From positions 1 to 8,516 of the forward strand of contig CALBTX010000139.1 of NCBI GenBank assembly GCA_937967685.1: DNA of 8,516 bases. Reading direction: 5' to 3'. Of this stretch, positions 1 to 5,729 are shown in pieces. Every line of letters begins with the position of its first letter. The stretch's first letter is position 1. The notes below the pieces were generated by a model. That model did not search any database. It had not been told where the DNA came from and saw only the letters and a program-made list of their open reading frames with translations. The position numbers and the translations under genes were made by a program. Source of the DNA: an uncultured Bacillaceae bacterium (GTDB lineage Bacteria > Bacillota > Bacilli > Caldalkalibacillales > Caldalkalibacillaceae).

Positions 1-118
1 GCAGAATCAATCGAACTCCCCCCTCCAAAACTGACAACAACATCCGGATTAAATCTTTTGATCTCTTCATACTTACTCACTAGCGATTCGATCGGAACGT
101 GTTGACGAGATTTAAAAA
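1..118 (-). pseudogene. Iron-containing alcohol dehydrogenase, interior fragment cut at its 5' side by the IS
   Basis: Read on the minus strand from 116 down to 1, the frame is open and gives about 38 residues. It contains NPDVVVSFGGGSSIDSA, the nucleotide-binding GGGSxxD[ST]A signature of the iron-containing (group III) alcohol dehydrogenase superfamily, preceded by a helix (IESLVSKYEEIKRF) usual just before it. In this family roughly 60-90 residues normally precede the GGGS motif. Here the frame meets a stop (TGA at 131-129) inside the IS terminal repeat, so the N-terminal part is missing. The gene continues beyond the left edge, so its C-terminal metal-binding half cannot be judged. The missing 5' part is not found on the other side of the IS, where csm2 lies instead. 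The exact substrate cannot be told. Glycerol dehydrogenase or dehydroquinate synthase-like relatives are less likely from the GGGSSIDSA motif. Confidence 0.65.
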
Positions 119-133
119 CCCGAATTATTCATA
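119..133 (+). repeat. IS left terminal inverted repeat
   Basis: CCCGAATTATTCATA matches the reverse complement of 1827-1841 (CCTTAATTATTCATA) at 13 of 15 positions. The dehydrogenase frame on the minus strand hits a stop inside this repeat, consistent with the foreign sequence starting here. Confidence 0.65.
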
Positions 134-280
134 GATGACCTTAAAAGCCAATAAATTAGTTTTGAACGTCCATTTTTTGTAAATGTACAGCTATGTCAAG
201 ACCAATCAGAATCGATTTTAAAGCATTGAGCCATTTTTTTTACTCTCATTGCAAAGCTATGCATAATTATTCAATTTTCT

Positions 281-322
281 TGTTAAAAAAGGGTATACGT
301 ATCCTGTGAGCAAGTTTTAACA
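281..322 (-). terminator. Possible weak terminator region after the transposase gene
   Basis: Downstream of the transposase stop there is an 8-bp inverted repeat (281-288 TGTTAAAA, 315-322 TTTTAACA). It encloses the palindrome ATACGTAT and, on the coding strand, a short CCCTTTTTT run. The stem is AT-rich and the loop long, so this is only a tentative end-of-transcript signal. Confidence 0.2.
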
Positions 323-353
323 GCTTACTATGTTTAATTATACAAGTTCTTGA

Positions 354-1676
354 TTAGCCAAACTTTGGGAGTTGTTGAATAGCTTGTAAGGTCTGCCAAA
401 AGGCTTTTTTATACAGGCAACTGCTACTCATCTTGAACGTGAGATACCTTCCTGAACGAATACACTTACCCGCAATCTTAATCAACTTCAAACGGATGTT
501 GTCGATACGGTTTTTCTTGTGTTTGTTTGGCAAGCAAAGGCGGCGGAACCAGTTATTGAAGTTATACGCTATCACTGCGATTTGTAGTTTGGTTGCATTA
601 CTGTAAAATTCTGAGCTCGTCATCTGATCAAAGGCAAAACCATTCTTAGCTTCTTTAATAAAGTTTTCCATGGTGCCACGGTTGGCATAAAGTTTGACGA
701 TGTTTTTAGGAGACAGTTGCATGTTGGTCACAATAAACGTATAGGTGAAGAATAGTTCGCCTTCCGGTTTTTCCATTTTGACTACAACACGGCGGGACTT
801 GTTCCAATTGCCAGCCTTGTAGTCAAAGGATTTATAAAACACCTTGGCTTCAGTCGTATTAAGATCCAATTGTTCTCTTAGCTTGTTTTCGATTTCTTGT
901 GCTTTTTCCTTTAACCGATTATTCGCTTTCAGACGGATGATATAGTTGACACGGTGTTCTTCTGCCAGTTTATAAAGTTCAGGGATGGCAAAGCCACTAT
1001 CTCCACGTAAGCATAAGGTGGCCCATGGACTTTGTTTCCGATAACGCTTGATCTCTGGACCGACAAAACGAACGACTTGCCTAGAAGTGTAGACGTTACC
1101 GGAACGCAATTCAGCTTTTAAGCAATCTCCTGTTAATCCATCGAACATCATAAGGGGGTGAAAGCCTTGGGCTTGGTAATGTGTGTTGAAATCTGAGCCG
1201 TGTTGTTTGCCATACGTTTCAAAGTTCGTGGAGTCAAGATCCATCATGATGTTTTCTTTGGGTTCTACGACGTCGACTCGTTTTTGTAACGTATGATTGA
1301 CCGATTGCAGCTGTTTCATTGTGTTTTTGTCTAATTTCTTGTTCAGCCTGGAGATGGTTGGTTGAGAAGCTAGGGCGTCTTTCTGCAAAATGGTTGTCAA
1401 TACAGGATCGTAGCGTAATTCATCTGCATGATCATCGGCATGGTAACCTGCGATGTGTTGATAGATCTTTTGAATGACGACTTCATCGTTAAAATGTACA
1501 TTGTGACCATTGGGTTCATTGACCTGTAAATGTTCAGAAATAGCACTGCTTAGACCAATTTTCTCATCAAACTCTTTATACAATAACAAGCCTGCGTCTG
1601 AGGTTAGGTTTCCACCTTCAAAATTGACCTTTACACTTTTGTTGAAATGCATGGGTTTCTCGTTTACACTATGCAT
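354..1676 (-). CDS. IS1380-family DDE transposase
   Basis: Predicted 440-aa transposase of the IS1380 family (RNase H-like DDE fold), which would cut and join the element's ends. The N-terminus carries the family's typical NLTSDAGLLLYKEFDEK stretch (residues 23-39). Catalytic candidates are an Asp in MMDLDST (D146 or D148), D226 in LRGDSGFA and E337 in NRGTMENFIKEAK, the last being the usual Y/N-R-G-x-x-E-N-x-I-K-E signature. The length is full for the family and no frameshift is visible, so it is probably active or recently active. The start ATG (1676-1674) is preceded by AGGAGG at 1690-1685 on the coding strand, 8 nt away. That site lies in a large inverted repeat which may hide it in read-through transcripts. 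The gene runs away from the cas operon. Confidence 0.93.
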   Translation of the reverse strand: MHSVNEKPMHFNKSVKVNFEGGNLTSDAGLLLYKEFDEKIGLSSAISEHLQVNEPNGHNVHFNDEVVIQKIYQHIAGYHADDHADELRYDPVLTTILQKDALASQPTISRLNKKLDKNTMKQLQSVNHTLQKRVDVVEPKENIMMDLDSTNFETYGKQHGSDFNTHYQAQGFHPLMMFDGLTGDCLKAELRSGNVYTSRQVVRFVGPEIKRYRKQSPWATLCLRGDSGFAIPELYKLAEEHRVNYIIRLKANNRLKEKAQEIENKLREQLDLNTTEAKVFYKSFDYKAGNWNKSRRVVVKMEKPEGELFFTYTFIVTNMQLSPKNIVKLYANRGTMENFIKEAKNGFAFDQMTSSEFYSNATKLQIAVIAYNFNNWFRRLCLPNKHKKNRIDNIRLKLIKIAGKCIRSGRYLTFKMSSSCLYKKAFWQTLQAIQQLPKFG

Positions 1677-1679
1677 ATG

Positions 1680-1738
1680 GGAGCCCTCCTTGGATTGCTA
1701 GAGTTGGTACACTTTTACAATACCAAAGGATGGGCTCC
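1680..1738 (-). promoter_or_regulatory. Hairpin that would mask the transposase ribosome binding site
   Basis: The arms 1680-1693 (GGAGCCCTCCTTGG) and 1723-1738 (whose complement reads GGAGCCCATCCTTTGG) pair almost completely, with two single-base differences. The transposase Shine-Dalgarno AGGAGG (complement of 1685-1690) is inside one arm. A transcript entering from outside the IS would contain both arms and hide the site, whereas one starting between the arms would leave it free. An inner alternative pairs TTGGTA (1704-1709) with TACCAA (1721-1726). Such anti-read-through structures are known in other IS elements (IS10, IS50). The role here is inferred from the structure only. Confidence 0.55.
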
Positions 1739-1748
1739 TTTTCTATGG

Positions 1749-1769
1749 TTTTCACCCAATCGGTGAAAA
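1749..1769. repeat. Perfect 8-bp palindrome near the right IS end
   Basis: TTTTCACC (1749-1756) and GGTGAAAA (1762-1769) form a perfect inverted repeat with a 5-nt loop, about 70 bp inside the right IS end and upstream of the transposase gene. It could be a transposase or host-protein binding site, or a hairpin blocking outside transcripts. No T-tract follows, so it is not a classical terminator. Confidence 0.4.
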
Positions 1770-1805
1770 GTTGAAATACGCTGCTATGTTGGTATGACTA
1801 GCCTT

Positions 1806-1837
1806 TTGATATTTTTAGTGATTACGTATGAATAATT
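1806..1837 (+). promoter_or_regulatory. Possible outward promoter from the IS end toward csm2
   Basis: TTGATA (1806-1811) resembles a -35 box. AATAAT (1831-1836, spacing 19) or TATGAA (1827-1832, spacing 15) could act as -10, both with non-ideal spacing. If functional it would drive the headless cas operon from within the IS. IS1380 relatives such as ISEcp1 are known to drive neighbouring genes, though from a different end relative to the transposase. No other promoter is apparent between the IS and csm3. Confidence 0.25.
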
Positions 1838-1841
1838 AAGG
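1827..1841 (-). repeat. IS right terminal inverted repeat
   Basis: TATGAATAATTAAGG is the inverted partner of 119-133. A stop codon (TAA at 1833-1835) in the csm2 frame lies inside it. Downstream of it the csm2 frame is continuously open, so the boundary between IS and cas DNA fits this position. Confidence 0.75.
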
Positions 1842-2030
1842 CTGAAAAGAAATTTTGGCATCCTGATTGATGAAAACAACAGGGAAATAAAAGTTTATAG
1901 AAACCATTTTATAGGTCCTCCGCTTGGAAGTAGGGACGAAGTTTATTATATTGACCGACCGGGGAGAAATCCAGGTGTTGATCAAATTGAGAGTGTATTT
2001 GCCGACTATTATAAGAAAAATGTATTAAAA
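1842..2030 (+). pseudogene. 5' part of csm2, cut by the IS; encodes a cold-shock-like extension
   Basis: In the same frame as csm2, the codons from 1842 are open without a stop and give about 63 residues running straight into the Csm2 core. There is no in-frame ATG or GTG and no ribosome binding site, so the original start must have lain upstream and been lost at the IS junction. The sequence (NFGILIDENNREIKVY, then F-I-G, RDEVYYI, GRNPGVDQIESV) follows the pattern of a cold-shock/OB-fold domain: FGFI, an F-V-H-like strand, a G-D-x-V-x-F-like strand, then a gap and A-x-x-V. The usual first strand (M-x-G-x-V-K) is what is missing. The domain call is an inference by eye. The open frame and the absence of a start are directly seen. 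Confidence 0.55.
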
Positions 2031-2384
2031 TTGTCTGAATGTGACTATGATCAATTTTGCGATTTTTCTTTAGCATACGCCAAAAAAATAACCGGCTATG
2101 AAGATCAACAAAATGGACATAAAGATAGACAGGATAAAGTGACGACCTCGATGATCAGGAAGGTATACACACAAATGATGCGTGCTCGATCGGTTTTAGA
2201 ATTAAAAAGGATGCGTCCCCAATTTGCTTACATAGCCGGTCGGAATGCCGACAACTTACGGGTTAATGAGCTCACATATATACTTGACAACATCGTCAAG
2301 AACGCAAAGGATCAAAAACATCTGGAGAACATTCAGGAGTTTTTGGAATGTATAGTCGCATATATGAAGTTTGTAGGAGAGTGA
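2031..2384 (+). CDS. csm2: Csm2, small subunit of the type III-A effector complex (5'-truncated)
   Basis: Csm2 is the small helical subunit that lines the Csm complex beside Csm3 and contacts target RNA. Family marks are KVTTSMIRKVYTQ (residues 37-49 from the TTG), the conserved TTSxIRxxY helix, and MRPQFAYIAGR (61-71), matching the LRPKLAYxxGR signature. The C-terminal helices follow to the stop, which abuts csm3. The TTG at 2031 is the only usable start in the remaining frame but has no Shine-Dalgarno, and the frame stays open back to the IS end at 1842. The original protein therefore probably began further upstream, with about 180 residues of it still encoded. Translation of this remnant is uncertain. 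As Csm2 cores are typically about 120-150 aa, the core itself looks complete. Confidence 0.85.
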   Translation: MSECDYDQFCDFSLAYAKKITGYEDQQNGHKDRQDKVTTSMIRKVYTQMMRARSVLELKRMRPQFAYIAGRNADNLRVNELTYILDNIVKNAKDQKHLENIQEFLECIVAYMKFVGE

Positions 2385-2392
2385 TTGAAAAT

Positions 2393-2398
2393 GGAGGT
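2393..2398 (+). promoter_or_regulatory. Ribosome binding site that sets the csm3 start
   Basis: GGAGGT lies 7 nt before ATG 2406. It overlaps the alternative starts (TTG 2385, ATG 2391), ruling them out in practice, and points to MKLRGKLIITGEI as the Csm3 N-terminus. Confidence 0.8.
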
Positions 2399-2405
2399 CA
2401 TGCAG

Positions 2406-3164
2406 ATGAAATTAAGAGGAAAGCTGATCATAACAGGTGAGATCGAGGCCCTTACCGGACTAGCTATAGGTGGTTCCAAAACAGATGTCACCATAGGCGG
2501 TATCGACAATAACGTGATCAAAAATGCAGAAGGCGTTCCTTACATCCCCGGTTCATCACTCAAGGGTAAATTAAGGAGCCTGGTAGAAAAAAGTGAAGGA
2601 AGAGATAAGGTTTGCAATTGTGGGAAAAGCGATTGCCTCATTTGCACCATTTTTGGCACGGGACTGCCTGCCCAAAATAAAGAGATCAAAGCCGGTCCCA
2701 CTCGCTTGTATGTGCGTGATGCTCAGTTGAACGAAGAGATTAAGAAGCAGATGGTAGAGAAGGAAGGGATCTTTGCGGAACTAGAGCTAACGTATACAGA
2801 AGGAAAGTGGGAAAATACAATCGATCGTCTCACTTCAAGAGCAGCCCATCCTAGACTGCAAGAGCGGGTGCCGCCCGGAAGCAGATTTGATTTCAACATT
2901 ATCTACAACATTTTAACGGATTTGGATATAGAACATTTTAAGTATGTGATTGGGGCCTTTCGTCTGTTGGAGGATGATTACATCGGTGGAAATGGTTCTC
3001 GGGGTTACGGCAGGGTAAAGTTTAAAGATTTGACCATTACACTGAAAACCGTGCCGGACTATGAACAGGGCAGCCCAGGGCAAGATATTTTTTCTGGCAA
3101 CCTTGCTGACATTGATTCTCCAAACATCACCGAAGAGATTAAGCGCATTCTGAAAGAGGCGTAA
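2406..3164 (+). CDS. csm3: Csm3, RAMP backbone subunit with target-RNA cleavage site
   Basis: Csm3 (Cas7 family) polymerises along the crRNA guide and cuts target RNA at 6-nt intervals. Read from ATG 2406 (252 aa) the protein begins MKLRGKLIITGEIEALTGLA, the classic Csm3 opening. D34 in TIGGIDNNVI corresponds to the catalytic Asp known from staphylococcal and streptococcal Csm3, so slicing should be intact. Further marks are YIPGSSLKGKLRSLVE (46-61), the RAMP GxSxKGxxR loop; a four-cysteine group C70, C72, C77, C80 suggesting a bound zinc; ENTIDRLTSRAAHPRLQERV (136-155); and the glycine-rich loop YIGGNGSRGYGRV (192-204). The frame also opens at TTG 2385, right behind the csm2 stop, but GGAGGT at 2393-2398 favours 2406. 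csm4 follows within 3 nt. Confidence 0.96.
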   Translation: MKLRGKLIITGEIEALTGLAIGGSKTDVTIGGIDNNVIKNAEGVPYIPGSSLKGKLRSLVEKSEGRDKVCNCGKSDCLICTIFGTGLPAQNKEIKAGPTRLYVRDAQLNEEIKKQMVEKEGIFAELELTYTEGKWENTIDRLTSRAAHPRLQERVPPGSRFDFNIIYNILTDLDIEHFKYVIGAFRLLEDDYIGGNGSRGYGRVKFKDLTITLKTVPDYEQGSPGQDIFSGNLADIDSPNITEEIKRILKEA

Positions 3165-3167
3165 GTG

Positions 3168-4223
3168 ATGAAGAAAGTGAAGCTATCTCTTCATAATCAA
3201 GCCAGCTTTCATTTTGGAGATGCAACCGGTGACTTAAAGATATGTTTTTCGTCTGATCAGCTTGTGTCAGCCTTGGTCAACAATGTGGCCCTTATCTACG
3301 GGAGTGATAAAGCGGAACTTTTTATCAGCAAAATGAAAGAGGGAGAGATTAAATTTTCGTCTCTTCATTATGGTCTTGATTTTCTCCCTAAAACGAGGGA
3401 AGAAGAACGTTTCTCCATTCCCTTTCTTCCCCGTCCCAAGATCGATTTCATCACTGAAGCAGATCCATCCGGCTTTAAAAAAATGAAAAAAGTCGTCTAT
3501 GTCTCTCACAAGCTATATCAATATCTCTCCCAAAAATGTACCCATTATGATGAAGAGAAGGAAGTGGATGTGGAACGGCCGATTGCAGTGATAGGGAGCC
3601 GATTTGCTCTCCTTAAAGAGGAACTGAATGGGATCGATCTTGACGAACAAGCGTTGACAAGCAGCCCTTTTTTAAGGGTAAACACCAATCCGCGAGTAGA
3701 AGTAGGTCGTTTTGTCCAACAGGCGGACAACTATTTTACCCAAGAGGATTTAATGATTTATTTTACAGAAACTGAACATTATCTGATTCAACCTTATATG
3801 TATTTTTATTATACAGGAGAATTACCAAAATATGTCCGAGCTGCCATTCATCTCTTAAGTGATGAAGGGATTGGGGGAAAACGAAGTTTGGGGAGAGGAT
3901 TCTTCAAAAAGGTGGAATGGCAAAAGGAGAATGATCGATTGTTAAACACAGGGTCATTATATATCAATTTGTCCGCTTACTTTCCCCAAAGAGATGAGCT
4001 GGCCAGCCTATACAGCTACGAGCTGGAGAAGAGAAACGGGTATGTCTATTCACTGGGCGGCCGGACAGTGAGGAAAAAAAGTGTGATGGTGGTACGAGAA
4101 GGAAGTTTACTGACGTCGAAAGTGGTCGGGGAAGTCATCGATATCAGACCGAAGGGATTTAAGCATCCTGTCTGTTTAAACGGCATGCCCATCCTGATTG
4201 GCTTCGGAGGTGAGCCGGCTTGA
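3168..4223 (+). CDS. csm4: Csm4, RAMP subunit capping the crRNA 5'-tag end
   Basis: Csm4 (Cas5-like) holds the 5' tag of the crRNA and joins Cas10 to the Csm3 backbone. The product is 351 aa, usual for the family. Visible marks are SIPFLPRPK (about residues 83-91), the P-R-P-K segment common in Csm4; NPRVEVGR (about 175-182); and the RAMP glycine-rich loop GIGGKRSLGRGFF (about 234-246). I chose ATG 3168, with AGAGG at 3155-3159 placed 8 nt before it; the GTG at 3165 is a less well spaced alternative. The stop overlaps the csm5 start (TTGA at 4220-4223), implying translational coupling. Its main partner Cas10 is not encoded in this window. Confidence 0.95.
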   Translation: MKKVKLSLHNQASFHFGDATGDLKICFSSDQLVSALVNNVALIYGSDKAELFISKMKEGEIKFSSLHYGLDFLPKTREEERFSIPFLPRPKIDFITEADPSGFKKMKKVVYVSHKLYQYLSQKCTHYDEEKEVDVERPIAVIGSRFALLKEELNGIDLDEQALTSSPFLRVNTNPRVEVGRFVQQADNYFTQEDLMIYFTETEHYLIQPYMYFYYTGELPKYVRAAIHLLSDEGIGGKRSLGRGFFKKVEWQKENDRLLNTGSLYINLSAYFPQRDELASLYSYELEKRNGYVYSLGGRTVRKKSVMVVREGSLLTSKVVGEVIDIRPKGFKHPVCLNGMPILIGFGGEPA

Positions 4224-5338
4224 AGATCCAATTAACAACAGCAACTCCACTGCATATTGGTAATGGCCGTTCACTCTCTCCCTATACCGATTATGTTGTT
4301 GGAGACGATGGCAAAGTCTACCTTATTGACTCCCAAAAGCTGAATGAAAAACTGGCAGTTGTGGGGGATGAAGCGATAGATGAATTTGTCATTCAAATCA
4401 TGGGAAGTCAGCGGTCGAGGGAAGTGTATTCACTGAAGACGTTCTTAGAAAAATACAAGATAGACTACAGACAAATAGCCAAATTCACCTGGGAAACAAA
4501 CGCTTCAATCCGAAATTTGGCCATTCAAGAAACGATCAAAAGCGTTTCCAAGCCCTATGTACCTGGCAGCAGTATTAAAGGTGCCATCAGAACGGCATTG
4601 TTATATTTTCATAGAATTGAAGAGGGCTATAGTCTAGAAGCAGCAATGAAGGACATATTCGGGAGAAGGGGAGTACAAAGAAGTCCCAACGGTGAAGATA
4701 TTTTTGGCGCTTACAGTAAGGATGTACTAAAGCATTTACATGTGTCCGATACCACGCAGCTGCCTTCCGATGAAGTGGATTTGGTGAAGACGGTTCGCTA
4801 TAACCTCGCTCAAAACGAAGCAGCCGTACCAATCACCAAAGAAGTAATTCCGGAGAACAAAACATTACAATTCCGTTTACAAAGTAAAGCAGAGCATCGA
4901 CATCATCTACCTCCGAGATTTAAATACTTAATCCGAGATGAAGGTCACTCTGGTGAAAGAAAGATTTTAAACTTGGTCAATCAGTTTTACATGCAGTTGC
5001 TAAAGAAGGAGCTGGCTGTTTTGAAACAGTTTCAAGTCCAACAGATGGAGCCAGTGCTTCGTTTGTATGAACGGCTTTACAGAACAGCGGAAAGGTATGA
5101 ACAGAAAAAAAACGGTGCGTTGATCCGCTTGGGAAGCGGTAAAACCTTTTTGGATAACACCATCATCAGCCTATTTTCCCGCGAAGATCGCGAAAAATTG
5201 TTAAATAAGATGAAGGTGGGTGGACGCCACCTTTTTCCGAAAACAAGGGCAGTGATTGATAACGGTTCACTATATGAATCCGTTTTGGGTTGGATCTATT
5301 TAGATCCTGTACATGAGATTAATGGAGAATGGACATGA
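4220..5338 (+). CDS. csm5: Csm5, RAMP subunit at the crRNA 3' end
   Basis: Csm5 caps the 3' end of the crRNA in the Csm complex and in some species recruits nucleases for crRNA trimming. The 372-aa protein opens MKIQLTTATPLHIGNGRSLS, the typical Csm5 start (T-P-L-H-I-G-x-G). It has the RAMP loop YVPGSSIKGAIRTALLY (113-129) and a later glycine-rich segment LIRLGSGKTFLDNTI near residue 300. The start is a TTG overlapping the csm4 stop. It is supported by GGAGGTG at 4206-4212 and by the fact that the family motif begins immediately after it. The stop overlaps the next start in an ATGA arrangement (5335-5338). No truncation or frameshift is seen. Confidence 0.95.
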   Translation: MKIQLTTATPLHIGNGRSLSPYTDYVVGDDGKVYLIDSQKLNEKLAVVGDEAIDEFVIQIMGSQRSREVYSLKTFLEKYKIDYRQIAKFTWETNASIRNLAIQETIKSVSKPYVPGSSIKGAIRTALLYFHRIEEGYSLEAAMKDIFGRRGVQRSPNGEDIFGAYSKDVLKHLHVSDTTQLPSDEVDLVKTVRYNLAQNEAAVPITKEVIPENKTLQFRLQSKAEHRHHLPPRFKYLIRDEGHSGERKILNLVNQFYMQLLKKELAVLKQFQVQQMEPVLRLYERLYRTAERYEQKKNGALIRLGSGKTFLDNTIISLFSREDREKLLNKMKVGGRHLFPKTRAVIDNGSLYESVLGWIYLDPVHEINGEWT

Positions 5339-5727
5339 ACATGTTTGTTGTGATGTCACACAGATTAACAGAAGCTCAGGTGCAGGAGATATATCAACGG
5401 TTTAACATAGATAACATCGTCTATCTACCGGAACAATTAAGAAATCTATGGGGGGATATCCCGCCTGAAGGAGAATGGGATGACTGTTGGCTGCAACCGT
5501 TGAAAGCGTGGCTTTCGGAACAGCTGAATCAAGGCGACAAATTGATCGTTCAGGGAGAGTTTGGAGCGACATATGCACTGGTTGGCTGGCTGCAAAACAG
5601 GGGATTCTCAGTCTATTATGCCACATCTCAGCGGAGAGTCACGGAAACGGTTGAAGGTGAGCAAGTTTTTACCAGACGCCTTTTTGAGCATGTAAACTTC
5701 CGTAAATATCCAGGTAGAGGAGATTGA
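5335..5727 (+). CDS. csx20: Csx20-family protein, candidate cOA ring nuclease
   Basis: A 130-aa protein recognised as Csx20 by its pattern: a hydrophobic first strand with SHRLTEAQ (8-15), IVYLPEQLRNLWGDIPPEG (28-46), KLIVQGEFGATYALV (69-83) and a closing VYYATSQRR (93-101). The G-E-x-G-A-T and Y-A-T-x-x-R segments suggest a Rossmann/CARF-like fold. Csx20 occurs only with type III systems and has been grouped with small proteins (Csx15, Csx16) proposed or shown to break down cyclic oligoadenylates. I infer that role here from family and position, between csm5 and two CARF effectors. I chose ATG 5335, which overlaps the csm5 stop and lies 7 nt after GGAG (5324-5327). ATG 5329 is too close to that site and ATG 5341 too far. 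Confidence 0.8.
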   Translation: MNMFVVMSHRLTEAQVQEIYQRFNIDNIVYLPEQLRNLWGDIPPEGEWDDCWLQPLKAWLSEQLNQGDKLIVQGEFGATYALVGWLQNRGFSVYYATSQRRVTETVEGEQVFTRRLFEHVNFRKYPGRGD

Positions 5728-5729
5728 TG

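Larger units (their letters stand above)
119..1841 (-). mobile_element. IS1380-family insertion sequence, about 1.7 kb
   Basis: The element is delimited by imperfect 15-bp terminal inverted repeats at 119-133 and 1827-1841. Both read inward from CC and share AATTATTCATA (13 of 15 matches). It holds one full-length DDE transposase gene on the minus strand. Starting with CC is in keeping with this family. IS1380 elements normally duplicate 4-5 bp of target, but the bases just outside (AAAA on the left, CTGA on the right) do not match. The left flank is a truncated alcohol dehydrogenase gene and the right flank a truncated csm2. The right boundary is well supported because the csm2 frame opens exactly there. 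The left boundary is less certain: a weaker copy of the repeat at 261-275 is an alternative end. Confidence 0.75.

Noticed and set aside
180..236. IS110-like transposase fragment on the minus strand
   Set aside because: Only about 20 residues, closed by stops on both sides, and lying within the most likely bounds of the IS1380 element. Too short to support.
1510..1701. 63-codon plus-strand ORF opposite the transposase start
   Set aside because: Antisense to a clear transposase gene, no family resemblance and no ribosome binding site. The minus-strand ORFs opposite the csm and effector genes were left out for the same reason.
1842..2030. Reading this segment as the C-terminus of Cas10
   Set aside because: It is in one continuous frame with the Csm2 core, has no stop between, and lacks Cas10 C-terminal features. 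A Csm2 extension explains it better.
2385..2405. Earlier csm3 starts (TTG 2385, ATG 2391)
   Set aside because: The GGAGGT at 2393-2398 lies downstream of both, and the conserved Csm3 N-terminus begins at ATG 2406.
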